DNA of 64,000 nucleotides from DSSB01 sp046346845 (GTDB lineage Bacteria > UBA10199 > DSSB01), in assembly GCA_046346845.1 (NCBI GenBank), contig JAXMHH010000003.1, positions 248,001 to 312,000 of the forward strand, given 5' to 3'. The position numbers and the translations under genes were made by a program. Under the pieces are notes generated by a model. It ran no database searches. It saw only the letters and a list, made by a program, of their open reading frames with translations, and was not told the origin of the DNA. Shown piece after piece: positions 37,424 through 49,349 of this stretch (the stretch's first letter is position 1; each line of letters starts with the position of its first letter).

Positions 37424-38080
37424 ATGAAGCCACGCCGCTGGACCCTCTTAGCCCTCTTGCTCCTATCGCTGCCCTTTTCCCTACGCGCCCAAGACAGCGC
37501 CAAGGGGCCCGACGCCAGCCTGCAGGCCTTGCGGCAGGGCAACGAGCGCTTCGCCGCCGGGAAGCCCCAACATCCCCACCAAAGCACCGAACGCCGCGCG
37601 GAAATCGCCCCCAAGCAGTACCCCATGGCCTCGATCCTGGGCTGCTCGGACTCCCGCGTGCCCCCCGAACTGGTCTTCGACCAAGGGCTGGGCGACCTCT
37701 TCGTGGTCCGAACCGCGGGCAACGTCGCCGACCCCGTCGCCGTCGGCAGCCTGGAATATTCCACCGCCGTCCTGGGCTCGCCACTCATCGTGGTATTGGG
37801 CCATGAACGCTGCGGCGCCGTCGACGCGACCCTCAAGGGGCAACCGGTCCCCGGACAGATCCAGGCGGTGGTCGATGCGGTCAAGCCTGCCCTCGCCGGC
37901 GACAGCTGCAAGAAATCCCCGCAAGTTCTGGACTGCTCGATCGAGGCCAACGTGGACTACATCGTCAAGCAACTGCAGACCAGCGGCTCGGTCCTGCCCG
38001 ACCTGATCAAGCAGGGCAAGCTGAAGATCGTCGGTGGAATCGTCGACCTGGATACCGGAAAAGTAGCCTGGAAAAACTAA
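37424..38080 (+). CDS. Exported beta-class carbonic anhydrase
   Basis: The 218-residue protein has a signal peptide (LLALLLLSLPFSLRAQ) and a beta-carbonic anhydrase domain with Zn ligands Cys74 (GCSDSRVP, with the Asp76-Arg78 dyad), His127 and Cys130 (LGHERCGAV). It interconverts CO2 and bicarbonate, here in the periplasm. AGGAG lies six bases before the ATG. The SbtA and SbtB genes follow on the same strand after 37 bases, so it likely forms bicarbonate for uptake. One oddity is the extra C-terminal DLDTGKVAWKN tail, which is usual for bacterial exported forms. Confidence 0.93.
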   Translation: MKPRRWTLLALLLLSLPFSLRAQDSAKGPDASLQALRQGNERFAAGKPQHPHQSTERRAEIAPKQYPMASILGCSDSRVPPELVFDQGLGDLFVVRTAGNVADPVAVGSLEYSTAVLGSPLIVVLGHERCGAVDATLKGQPVPGQIQAVVDAVKPALAGDSCKKSPQVLDCSIEANVDYIVKQLQTSGSVLPDLIKQGKLKIVGGIVDLDTGKVAWKN

Positions 38081-38117
38081 CCCCAAAAAAATCAAGAGCC
38101 AAAGGGGAAGGAATCCC

Positions 38118-39113
38118 ATGGACCTGTTCGGAAACATCTCGGTCAACCTGCTCTCCCCGATGATCCTGGCCTTCGCCCTCGGGCTGGTCGCCACCCTGAT
38201 CAAGAGCGACCTGAAGATCCCCGAGGAGATGTACATGGCCTTGACGATCTTCCTACTGCTCGCGATCGGCATCAAGGGCGGGGCGAAGCTGGCCCAATCC
38301 CACTTCTCGGAGTTCTGGAAGCCGGTCACGGTCGCCCTGGTCTTGGGCGCCCTGATCCCCTTCTGGTGCTACGCGATCCTGCGAAAATTGGGGAAATTCG
38401 ACACCCCCAATGCCGCGGGGATCGCCGCCCACTACGGCTCGGTCTCGGCGGTGACCTTCGGCGAAGTCCTGGCCTTCTTGGATTTCACCAAGATCTCCTA
38501 TGAAATCTACGTCCCGGCGCTGCTGGCGATCATGGAGGTCCCCGGTATCGTCTCCGCCTTGATGATCGCCAAGCTGAAGATGCGGGGCCAAGCGGGCGGA
38601 GCGGAGCGGACCTCTATCGGAAAAGTCCTGAGGGAGATCTTCGCGGGCAAGAGTTTCCTGCTCCTGGCGGGCGGCATCGCGATCGGCTTGATCTCCGGGA
38701 AGCGGGGCTTCGAGCAGGTGGCCCCCTTCTTCGACGTGCCCTTCCGCGGGGTGCTCACCCTGTTCCTGTTGGAAGTCGGGATGGTCACGGGCCGCCGGCT
38801 CTACGACCTGAAGAGCACCGGACCCTTCCTGCTGGGTTTCGGCATCCTGATGCCCATCGCCAACGGCATGCTTGGCGTGCTGCTGGGCGACTTCGCGGGG
38901 TTGTCGCTCGGCGGCTGCACGGTGCTGGGCACCCTCGCGGCCAGCGCCTCCTACATCGCCGCGCCGGCGGCGGTCCGAATGGCCTTGCCGGAGGCCAGCC
39001 CCACCTATTACCTTACCTCCGCCTTGGCCATCACCTTTCCCTTCAACGTGCTGTTGGGCATCCCCCTCTATTTCAGCTTCGCCCAATGGCTTTTAGGAGG
39101 AACCGCCGCATGA
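38118..39113 (+). CDS. sbtA: SbtA-type sodium-dependent bicarbonate transporter
   Basis: The 331-residue protein is an all-helical membrane protein with about ten segments in two inverted halves. SbtA features are visible: ALTIFLLLAIGIKGG, HYGSVSAVTF in the first half and LGTLAASASYIAAPAAVR in the second, which form the bicarbonate/Na+ site. The family imports bicarbonate with Na+. It lies between an exported carbonic anhydrase and its PII-like regulator. AAGGGGAAGGAAT precedes the ATG. The family is best known from cyanobacteria but also occurs in heterotrophs; here it may supply biotin carboxylases. Confidence 0.93.
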   Translation: MDLFGNISVNLLSPMILAFALGLVATLIKSDLKIPEEMYMALTIFLLLAIGIKGGAKLAQSHFSEFWKPVTVALVLGALIPFWCYAILRKLGKFDTPNAAGIAAHYGSVSAVTFGEVLAFLDFTKISYEIYVPALLAIMEVPGIVSALMIAKLKMRGQAGGAERTSIGKVLREIFAGKSFLLLAGGIAIGLISGKRGFEQVAPFFDVPFRGVLTLFLLEVGMVTGRRLYDLKSTGPFLLGFGILMPIANGMLGVLLGDFAGLSLGGCTVLGTLAASASYIAAPAAVRMALPEASPTYYLTSALAITFPFNVLLGIPLYFSFAQWLLGGTAA

Positions 39114-39412
39114 GCCTGACTTCCCTCAAATTGCTGACCATCATCGCCGACGAGGCCCTCGAAAACCGCCTGGTGGCGGACATCCTAAGGCTCGGAGCCC
39201 ACGGCTATTCCGTCCATACCGTGCAGGGCCGGGGCGCCCACGGCCTGCGCAACAGCGAATGGGAAGGGGAAAACCGCAAGATCACCACCCTGGTCGGCAA
39301 TGAACTGGCGGAGAAGATCATGGCGCACGTCGCCGCCCACTACTTCGACCATTACCCGATCATCGCCTATTTGACCCCGGCCGAGGTTTGGCGGGGAGAG
39401 AAATACCTCTAG
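39110..39412 (+). CDS. sbtB: SbtB-type PII-like regulator
   Basis: From ATG at 39110 (overlapping the sbtA TGA; AGGAGG nine bases upstream) the protein has 100 residues with a ferredoxin-like PII fold: LKLLTIIADEALENRLV, the T-loop region VQGRGAHGLRNSEWEGEN and IIAYLTPAEV. SbtB proteins bind adenine nucleotides and the second messengers cAMP or c-di-AMP and block SbtA. Gene order and coupling make this role convincing. It lacks the C-terminal CGPxxC redox tail seen in many cyanobacterial forms. The stop shares CTAG with convergent purE. Confidence 0.92.
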   Translation: MSLTSLKLLTIIADEALENRLVADILRLGAHGYSVHTVQGRGAHGLRNSEWEGENRKITTLVGNELAEKIMAHVAAHYFDHYPIIAYLTPAEVWRGEKYL

Positions 39413-39939
39413 GTTTTTTTTCGCAGGTATTGGCGCGAACCCAGGCGACGGAGGCGGAGGTTTTTGCCTTCGACCTCCTCGCTCATGCGCTGGCGGAAGG
39501 CCCGCAGGCGCTGGGCGAGGCCTGCGTCCCCGAGCTGAAGGATCTGGGCGGCCAGGATCCCGGCGTTCCTCGCCCCGCCCACCGCAACGGTCGCCACCGG
39601 GATCCCCGGCGGCATCTGAACAATGGAGAGCAGCGAATCCACCCCGCTCAGGGATTTCGAGAGGATGGGCACTCCGATCACGGGCAAGGCCGTCAGGGCC
39701 GCGACCATGCCCGGCAGGTGCGCGGAGCCTCCGGCCCCGGCGATGATCACCTGCAGGCCGCGGTCTTGGGCCGTCTCGGCGTAGGCGAACATGCGGCGCG
39801 GGGTGCGGTGGGCCGAGAGGATCTCGATCTCGGTGGGCACCCCGAATTCTTTCAGGACGGCCTCCGCCTCGGCCAAGGTAGGCAGGTCGGAATCGCTCCC
39901 CATCACGATCCCCACGAGCGGTTTCATCGGACGGGACAT
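39409..39939 (-). CDS. purE: N5-carboxyaminoimidazole ribonucleotide mutase
   Basis: From ATG at 39939 (AAGGAG eight bases upstream) the protein has 176 residues with the class I PurE motifs GIVMGSDSDLPT, EILSAHRTPRRM, AGAGGSAHLPGM and PILSKSLSGVDSLLSIVQMP. It moves the carboxyl of N5-CAIR to C4 in purine synthesis. It overlaps the end of purK by 16 bases in another frame. A longer frame to 40056 runs through purK and is not supported by homology. The C-terminus has a basic extension beyond the normal end (RLGSRQYLRKKT). Confidence 0.95.
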   Translation of the reverse strand: MSRPMKPLVGIVMGSDSDLPTLAEAEAVLKEFGVPTEIEILSAHRTPRRMFAYAETAQDRGLQVIIAGAGGSAHLPGMVAALTALPVIGVPILSKSLSGVDSLLSIVQMPPGIPVATVAVGGARNAGILAAQILQLGDAGLAQRLRAFRQRMSEEVEGKNLRLRRLGSRQYLRKKT

Positions 39940-41072
39940 AACTCCAGCTCCTTTCTCGCCTCCAGGGCGTGCCGCATGGCCTGGTCGGAGTTCTCGCCCC
40001 ACGCGGTGAGGTGGCCGAGCTTGCGTCCCCGGCCGGATTTTTTTTTGTGGTACCAATGCAGCCGGGCGGGATGATGTCCCGCCACGCGCTCCGCGCCCGC
40101 CAGGCGATAGGGACCTTCGAAATCCCCGAGGATATTGATCATGGCCATGCCCGGATGCCGCAGGGCCGTCGGACCCAAGGGGGCCCCGCTGACCGCCAGG
40201 AGATGCTGTTCAAACTGGGAGGTAAGGCAGCCTTCGATGGTATAATGGCCGGAATTATGCACCCGGGGGGCCAATTCGTTGATCAAGATCCCGCCCTCCG
40301 GCGTGCAGAACATCTCGATGGCGAAAACGCCGACTCCGTCCAAGTCCCGCATCAACCTCGCCGCCATGACCTCGATCGCCTCCGCTTCCGGGGGTCCCAG
40401 GCTGGCGGGGGCCTTGGCCCAGTGGCAAACGCCGTTGGTCTGGAAAGTCTTCACCACCGGAAAACAAGCGGTCTCCCCCCGCGGGTTCCTCGCGATTTGG
40501 ATCGCAATCTCCATCGTAAAGGGGACAAAGGCCTCGGCGAGGAGCGAGGCCTGCGCATTCCTGCCGGCGAAGAAGCGCCGCAGTTCCCCGGCCTCCTTGA
40601 GGACATAGGTCCCGCGGCCGTCGTAGCCGTGCCGGCGTTCTTTGAGGACGAGCGGCCAGCCGTGAAGCGCCGCGAAGTCCTCCGCCTCGTCCGCGCCAGC
40701 GACCTCGCGGAAGGCGGGGACGGGAAAACCGTGCTCCGCCAAAAACCGTTTTTGGCGAAATTTATCCTGGACGAGGTCCAGGACCTCCAAAGAGGGAAAG
40801 ATCCGCAGGCCGGCGGGGAGGCATTCCCGCAGCCAGGGGGTGTCGACGAATTCATTTTCGAAGGTGAGGAGGGAAAGGCCGCGCAACCAGGCGCTCAATG
40901 CCTGACGGTCGCGGATCTCCGCCGCTACCATCCGGGCCTGAGTTCGGGAGGCGGGGGCCTCGGGATCCGCCTCGTAGACGCTGATCCCCATGCCGAGCTT
41001 TTCCCCGGCCTGGGCCAGCATCATGGCCAGCTGACCTCCACCCAATATTCCAATCATTCCGTCATCCGCCAT
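39924..41072 (-). CDS. purK: N5-carboxyaminoimidazole ribonucleotide synthase
   Basis: The 382-residue protein is an ATP-grasp enzyme with the PurK start GILGGGQLAMMLAQAGEKLG, the B-domain loop RRHGYDGRGTYVL and the metal site NELAPRVHNSGHYTIE. It forms N5-CAIR from AIR, ATP and bicarbonate, another bicarbonate-consuming step close to the SbtA system. It may start at the ATG five codons downstream (MIGILG); the upstream AGG supports the first. purE overlaps its end, so both are coupled. Confidence 0.95.
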   Translation of the reverse strand: MADDGMIGILGGGQLAMMLAQAGEKLGMGISVYEADPEAPASRTQARMVAAEIRDRQALSAWLRGLSLLTFENEFVDTPWLRECLPAGLRIFPSLEVLDLVQDKFRQKRFLAEHGFPVPAFREVAGADEAEDFAALHGWPLVLKERRHGYDGRGTYVLKEAGELRRFFAGRNAQASLLAEAFVPFTMEIAIQIARNPRGETACFPVVKTFQTNGVCHWAKAPASLGPPEAEAIEVMAARLMRDLDGVGVFAIEMFCTPEGGILINELAPRVHNSGHYTIEGCLTSQFEQHLLAVSGAPLGPTALRHPGMAMINILGDFEGPYRLAGAERVAGHHPARLHWYHKKKSGRGRKLGHLTAWGENSDQAMRHALEARKELELCPVR

Positions 41073-41141
41073 GCTGGCAGCCTAGAAAAGACCGGGACAA
41101 AAGACAAGGAAGCGGTTCCGGGATCAATGGTTTTTGGGAGA

Positions 41142-41495
41142 TCATCCCCAGAGGGAGGCGAATTCTTTCTCGTCGAAGCCAACGCTGACTTTTTTACCGT
41201 CGGTGAGGATGGGGCGCTTGATCAGGCGGCCTTCTTTCGCGAGCATCTCGAGGATCTTTTCGGGAGGCAGCGCCTTGACCTTGTCCTTCATGCCGAGTTC
41301 GCGGTACTGGACGCCGCTGCGATTTAAGAAATCCTTCAGCTCTTTGCCGCTCTTTTTGAGGTAATCTTTCAACTCCGACAGGTTAGGCGGAGCCAGGGTG
41401 ATATCGATCTCCTCGAACTTCTTCCCCTTGGCCTCCAACCATTTCTTGGCGCGGCGGCAGGTGTCGCATTTGGCGTACCAGTAAAATTTCAGCAT
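41142..41495 (-). CDS. ArsC/Spx-family thioredoxin-fold protein
   Basis: The 117-residue protein has the ArsC-type fold with an N-terminal CDTCRRAKKWL (two Cys in a CxxC arrangement), NRSGVQYRELG and the RPILTDGKKVSVGF segment with Arg that ends family members. It matches the Spx/MgsR/YffB-like group more than true arsenate reductases, and no arsenic genes lie nearby, so the substrate is open. GAGGGAG precedes the ATG. A large structured element lies just upstream. Confidence 0.88.
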   Translation of the reverse strand: MLKFYWYAKCDTCRRAKKWLEAKGKKFEEIDITLAPPNLSELKDYLKKSGKELKDFLNRSGVQYRELGMKDKVKALPPEKILEMLAKEGRLIKRPILTDGKKVSVGFDEKEFASLWG

Positions 41496-41520
41496 AAATC
41501 TCCCTCAAAACCAGCACAAA

Positions 41521-41675
41521 GCCCCTGATTCTGAGAAAAGGGTATCCCTCTTGAAAAACCTTTGAGAGCCCTTCCTTTGACGCCTCTAATGACAAGGGCT
41601 CGAGTGGTAGGTCTTGGCCCGCGCAGGGCCAAGACCGGTTTTCAAGAGGGATACCCTTTTCTCAGGGTCAGGGGC
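41521..41675 (+). repeat. Structured intergenic element, three-way-junction fold (copy 1)
   Basis: The 155-base element folds as a closed three-way junction. The outer stem pairs 41521-41560 with 41637-41675: 39 pairs, two G-T wobbles and one bulged A. Inside are hairpin A (GAGCCCTT/AAGGGCTC, 41566-41573 with 41594-41601, 20-base loop) and hairpin B (GGTCTTGGCCC-GCGCA-GGGCCAAGACC, 41610-41636), which abuts the outer stem without linker. The wobbles would be A-C mismatches in the opposite strand, so a plus-strand RNA is favoured. It lies between ndk and the ArsC-like gene. A second copy with the same fold but different stems is at 58326-58479. It has no T-tract and no visible target-site duplication. 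Confidence 0.75.
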
Positions 41676-41695
41676 GTGGTGGCAGAAACAAAAGA

Positions 41696-42121
<426 letters not shown>

Positions 42122-42132
42122 GGTATCTTCCT

Positions 42133-44152
<2,020 letters not shown>

Positions 44153-44156
<4 letters not shown>

Positions 44157-45082
44157 AATTTTATCGCATCGACCAGCGTCTTGACGTGCTCGAAGCTGCC
44201 GAGCAGGGCGCGCTTCTCCTCCTCGTTTAACTTGGCCTCGATGACCTTCTCGACGCCGTTGGCGCCAATCACCACCGGGACGCCCATATAGTAGCCCTTG
44301 ATGCCGTATTCGCCGTTCAGGTGCGCCGCGCAGGCCAAGACCCGCCGCTTGTCCTTCAGGTAGCTTTCCGCCATCTCGATGGCGCTGGCCGCGGGGCTGA
44401 AATAGGCGCTGCCCGTCTTGAGCAGGGCGACGATCTCGCCGCCCGCCATTTGAGTGCGCTTGACGATGGCGTCGATCTTCTCTTGGGAAAGCAGGTCGGT
44501 GATCGGAATCCCGTTGACGGTGCAGAGGCGGATGATCGGGACCATGTCGTCGCCGTGGCCGCCGAGCACCAGGGCGGTGACGTCGCGGACGCTGACGCCC
44601 AACTCCATCGCCACGAAGGCGCGGAACCGGGCCGAATCGAGCACCCCGGCCATCCCGATGACCCGCTGGTGGGGGAAGCCGGTGATCTTCTGCATCGCGT
44701 AGACCATCGCGTCGAGCGGGTTGCTGACCACGATCACGAAGGCCTGGGGCGCGTATTTCTTCACGTTCTCGGCGACGTTCTTGATGATCTCGAGGTTCTT
44801 GGCGAGCAAGTCGTCGCGGCTCATGCCGGGCTTGCGGGCCAGGCCGGCGGTGACGATGATGACGTCGCTGCCCGCGATGTCTTTATAGTCCTGGGTACCG
44901 ATCAGGTTGCTGTCGGAACCGTCGACGGGACGGGCCTCCATCAAGTCGAGGGCCTTGCCCTGCGGGACGCCCTCCATCACGTCGAGGAGGACGACGTCGC
45001 CGAGTTCTTTTTCCATGATCCGTTGGGCGAGCTCGCCGCCGATATTGCCGGCGCCGATGAGTGCGATTTTCTTTCTAGCCAT
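44153..45082 (-). CDS. mdh: Malate dehydrogenase, LDH-like type
   Basis: From ATG at 45082 the protein has 309 residues with the NAD motif GAGNIGGELA, substrate Args in GLARKPGMSRDD, VSNPLDAMVYA and the catalytic His in LGGHGDDMVP. This is the LDH-like MDH class common in deltaproteobacteria and Firmicutes. It oxidises malate to oxaloacetate with NAD. A 21-codon longer frame would run through the heptad repeat array and is rejected. No clear ribosome site lies before the ATG because the repeats reach close to it. Confidence 0.95.
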
Positions 45083-45091
45083 AAGATACGC

Positions 45092-45162
45092 GAAGGGTGA
45101 GAGGTGAAGCGTGAAGCGCGGATCCGGACCGCCTTCACCATTCACTATTCACCCTTCACCCT

Positions 45163-45165
<3 letters not shown>
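45092..45165 (-). repeat. Heptad repeat array with inverted complement, between icd and mdh
   Basis: Read on the minus strand, five 7-base units TGAAGGG, TGAAGGG, TGAATAG, TGAATGG, TGAAGGC start from the icd stop codon itself. They are followed by a CG-rich centre (GGTCCGGATCCG) and three to four complementary units (CTTCACG, CTTCACC, TCTCACC, CTTCGC). The whole can fold into an imperfect hairpin of about 30 pairs inside the TCA operon mRNA. Confidence 0.75.
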
Positions 45166-46413
<1,248 letters not shown>

Positions 46414-46455
46414 CAGGTAACTATTCAAAATATAAGGGTTTTTTAAAATCGCGGT

Positions 46456-46485
46456 ACCTTATCGAATCGTCCGGGGCAGTGTCAA
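46456..46485 (-). promoter_or_regulatory. Predicted promoter of the icd-mdh-sucCD-ndk operon
   Basis: On the minus strand a perfect TTGACA (46480-46485) is followed after 18 bases by TAAGGT (46456-46461), placing the transcript start about 35 bases before the icd ATG. Confidence 0.5.
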
Positions 46486-46575
46486 GTACTACGGTGTCTT
46501 GTCTCGGCCCAGCCCGTGGAGAAATCGCGACTTTGTATTGCTGCCGCCCTCCCCATGCGCTACGTTCCGCCCCCT

Positions 46576-47670
46576 ATGCAAAAAATTTTCGTCCGCGAAC
46601 TCCAAGAGGGCTCCAACGTCGACAGCGTCTTCCTCTGCGCCCACAAGGTCCTGCTCTTCGGCAAGAACAACAAGGCCTACCTCAACATGAAGCTGCTCGA
46701 TAAGACCGGGCAAATCGAGGCGCGGGTCTGGGAGCGGGCGGAGCTGCTCGGCCAGAATTTCGAAAAATCCGATTACGTGCGGGCCAAGGGAAAGGTGGTC
46801 TTCTACCAGGATCACCTGCAGTTCAACGTCTTCGAGATCGAGAAGGTCGCCGACTCCCAGGTCAATCCCGCCGACTTTCTGCCCACCTCCAAACAGGACA
46901 TCCCGCGGATGTACCAAGAGCTGCTGCAGATCTGCCGGGAAGACATGAAGAACCCTTGGGTCCGGCAATTGATGCTCGGCATCCTGGAAGACCCCCAATA
47001 CCGCGAGGCCTTCCAGCGGGCCCCCGCCGCCAAGACCAACCACCACGCCTGGGTGGGAGGGCTGCTCGAGCATATCTTAGGGCTTTGCAAGCTCGCCAAG
47101 GCGGTGCTGTCTTTCTACCCCATGATCAACCTCGACTTGGTCTTGGCCGGCCTCATCATGCACGACTTCGGCAAGATCGAAGAGATCGAATCCGAGCGCA
47201 GTTTCGAATACACCGACAAGGGCCGGCTCATCGGGCATCTCATCATCAGCATTGAAATCCTCGTGCGCAAGGCGGCCGAGATCCCGGGGTTCCCCGAAAA
47301 AATTCTGCACCACCTCGAACACATCGTCCTGAGCCATCACGGGCGCCTCGAATACGGGTCCCCAAAACGGCCCAAGACGCTGGAGGCCTTGGTCGTTCAT
47401 CATCTTGACGACATGGACTCCAAGATTCAGGGCTTTTTGGATTTGGTGGCCCGGGAGGGGGAAAACGACTCGACCTGGACTTCCCATAACAATCGACTCT
47501 TCGAGCGTCCTTTATACAAGAAAACCCGTGAAGACCTCGAGGGACCCGTGGAACCCGAGGCTCCCAAACAAGACAGGCGAGAGAAGACCCAAGCCCGCCC
47601 CGCCCCCGCCTTGGCGATGAACAACCTCGGCGAGATCCTGCAGGCAAGCTTGCAAAATAAAAAGATTTAG
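46576..47670 (+). CDS. YhaM-like 3'-5' exoribonuclease (OB fold plus HD domain)
   Basis: From ATG at 46576 the protein has 364 residues. Residues 1-90 are an OB-fold nucleic-acid-binding domain (NKAYLNMKLLDKTGQIEARV). Residues about 145-290 are an HD phosphohydrolase domain with NHHAWVGGLLEHILGL, IMHDFGKIEEI and HHLEHIVLSHHG as metal ligands. The C-terminal tail is charged and low in structure. The arrangement matches YhaM, which trims RNA 3' ends. Other in-frame ATGs at 46516 and 46555 exist; none has a good ribosome site. It is divergent from the TCA operon. Confidence 0.88.
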   Translation: MQKIFVRELQEGSNVDSVFLCAHKVLLFGKNNKAYLNMKLLDKTGQIEARVWERAELLGQNFEKSDYVRAKGKVVFYQDHLQFNVFEIEKVADSQVNPADFLPTSKQDIPRMYQELLQICREDMKNPWVRQLMLGILEDPQYREAFQRAPAAKTNHHAWVGGLLEHILGLCKLAKAVLSFYPMINLDLVLAGLIMHDFGKIEEIESERSFEYTDKGRLIGHLIISIEILVRKAAEIPGFPEKILHHLEHIVLSHHGRLEYGSPKRPKTLEALVVHHLDDMDSKIQGFLDLVAREGENDSTWTSHNNRLFERPLYKKTREDLEGPVEPEAPKQDRREKTQARPAPALAMNNLGEILQASLQNKKI

Positions 47671-47754
47671 GGCAATGCGTCATCGCTTTTTAAGGACAAG
47701 GCCTGGGACTTGTCGATAATCCCATCAACCGGGGGCCTTCTCGAGAGGAGTATT

Positions 47755-48120
47755 ATGTTTCCCCTGGTTATTCTCGCCGCCTTGGTCGGCGGCACCCTCG
47801 CCGGCTGCAATCAATACGACCAACCTCAAACGCTCGACGCAACGACCGGCCCGGACGGCAATCCGCCTCCTCCAAGCCGCAATTTGTCGTCTCCCGACGC
47901 CTCACTTCGGTCCGATGCAGGGACTGTGGATGTGAATAGCTCCGACCGTTACACCTCCGCGCCAAGGCCGCAACAAGAGCTCCGGGCCGTCCGCGAGGGC
48001 ATCCAAACCGTTTCCAATATGTGCGATTGGTACAATACCGACTTCGAGAAGGATATTTGCCGCACCGGGTTCGGTCTGTTGGACCTTTGGGTGACCCAAG
48101 AGAACGTCCGCCGCCGCTAA
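47755..48120 (+). CDS. Small lipoprotein
   Basis: From ATG at 47755 (GAGAGGAG a few bases upstream) the protein has 121 residues: a lipoprotein signal (FPLVILAALVGGTLAGC), a Pro/Ser/Asp-rich low-complexity linker, and a C-terminal helix region with two Cys (NMCDWYNTDFEKDICRTGFG) that may form a disulfide. I recognise no family. The radical SAM gene follows 91 bases downstream under its own predicted promoter. Confidence 0.7.
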   Translation: MFPLVILAALVGGTLAGCNQYDQPQTLDATTGPDGNPPPPSRNLSSPDASLRSDAGTVDVNSSDRYTSAPRPQQELRAVREGIQTVSNMCDWYNTDFEKDICRTGFGLLDLWVTQENVRRR

Positions 48121-48146
48121 GCCTCTCCTGATTACTCTGCAAAGGC

Positions 48147-48175
48147 TTGACTTCACCCCGCTACGGGCATAAGTG
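48147..48175 (+). promoter_or_regulatory. Predicted promoter of radical SAM gene
   Basis: TTGACT (48147-48152), a 17-base spacer holding CCCG-cta-CGGG and TAAGTG (48170-48175) precede the ATG at 48212. Confidence 0.4.
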
Positions 48176-48211
48176 ACCGATTCAACGGAATTTTTCCCAA
48201 GTGAGGTGCTT

Positions 48212-49264
48212 ATGGCGGAAAGCGCCCAAAACGTTACCGCTCCCGCGCGCAAGGCTGAGATCAAAACCCCCACGCTGCGCGGACAAAAAAGAAAGTTCTG
48301 GAAAGACTACGTCCTGCCCAAGGCGGCCTTCTTCGTGCGCGGCTTTCCCGACAAGGCGGTGGTCTCGATCGACGTGACCAACAAATGCAATATCCGCTGC
48401 AAGCACTGCTATTTCTTCGCCTACGAGCAGGACAAAGAACTGAAGCCCGACGAGTGGTTGGCCAAGCTCGAGGAACTCAAGAAAGACGGCTTTCCCTTCC
48501 GCAGCGCGACCTGGGTGGGCGGCGAACCGCTGCTGCGCAAGGATCTGATCGAGATCGGCCGCAAGTACTTCATGTTCAACATCGTCGTCACCAATGGCAC
48601 CTTCGGCATCCCCGACTGGCCCGACGTGATGTTCCACATCTCGGTCGACGGCACCCAGGAATATCATGACGACATTCGCGGCAAGGACGTCTACGCCAAG
48701 ATAAAAAAATCGGTGGCGGAGGCGCCGGACGGCGCCAACATCTCGCTCGCCTGCTGCCTCAACAAACGCAACCTCCAATGCATGGAAGATCTCCTGGCCG
48801 AGTGGTACCCCAACCAGAAGGTCAAGCACATCCTCTTCGACTTCTTCACCCCGGTGAAAGGCGTGAAGCACGACCTCTTCATCCCCTTCGAAGAACAAGA
48901 CAAGATCATCGACCGCATCATCGAGCTGAAACGCACCAAGTACGGGGACTTCATCGGCGTCAGCGAGCGCGTGCTCAACCTGATGCGCAAGAAAGAGCGC
49001 CACAAGGCGATCGGCGACAACTGCATCTTCCTGCAAAAGGGCCACGCCTTCGACCCGCTCGGCAACAAGAAGGCCCAATGCATGATGGGCGCCGACGCCG
49101 ACTGCGACCGCTGCGGCTGCATCGTCCCCTTCTATTTGAAGCAGCGCACCGAGCGGAAGTACATCCTCCAGGAAGTATGGGGAGATATTAAGGATTTCGT
49201 CCTGCGCCGCGACCAGGCGACGCACCTGTTGCCGGAAGCCAGCGCCAAGCCCGAGGCCTCCTGA
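48212..49264 (+). CDS. Radical SAM protein with C-terminal Cys cluster
   Basis: From ATG at 48212 (GAGG five bases upstream) the protein has 350 residues. The radical SAM CxxxCxxC motif is Cys59, Cys63, Cys66 (KCNIRCKHCYF), followed by WVGGEPLLRKDL (GGE motif). The C-terminal part has Cys290, Cys298, Cys301 and Cys303, a possible auxiliary Fe-S site like a reduced SPASM or Twitch domain. Such proteins modify peptides, lipids or cofactors with a 5'-deoxyadenosyl radical. The flanking genes encode small exported proteins, but nothing fixes the substrate. It resembles the HpnH-like group only in general layout. Confidence 0.88.
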   Translation: MAESAQNVTAPARKAEIKTPTLRGQKRKFWKDYVLPKAAFFVRGFPDKAVVSIDVTNKCNIRCKHCYFFAYEQDKELKPDEWLAKLEELKKDGFPFRSATWVGGEPLLRKDLIEIGRKYFMFNIVVTNGTFGIPDWPDVMFHISVDGTQEYHDDIRGKDVYAKIKKSVAEAPDGANISLACCLNKRNLQCMEDLLAEWYPNQKVKHILFDFFTPVKGVKHDLFIPFEEQDKIIDRIIELKRTKYGDFIGVSERVLNLMRKKERHKAIGDNCIFLQKGHAFDPLGNKKAQCMMGADADCDRCGCIVPFYLKQRTERKYILQEVWGDIKDFVLRRDQATHLLPEASAKPEAS

Positions 49265-49349
49265 GGGAGCCAGGACGGCCGCCACTCGCCCAATTTTCGC
49301 TTTCCCCCGCTTTTGACCTCACGGTAAAATCGCTTTGAGGTCCAAGCTT

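Noticed and set aside
41142..41495. Arsenate reductase in an arsenic operon
   Set aside because: No ars genes nearby; the CxxC start is more typical of Spx/YffB-like proteins.
41521..41675. Transposon terminal repeats or IS remnant
   Set aside because: No transposase frame between the arms, no target duplication, and internal hairpins are conserved in topology with copy 2; kept instead as a structured element.
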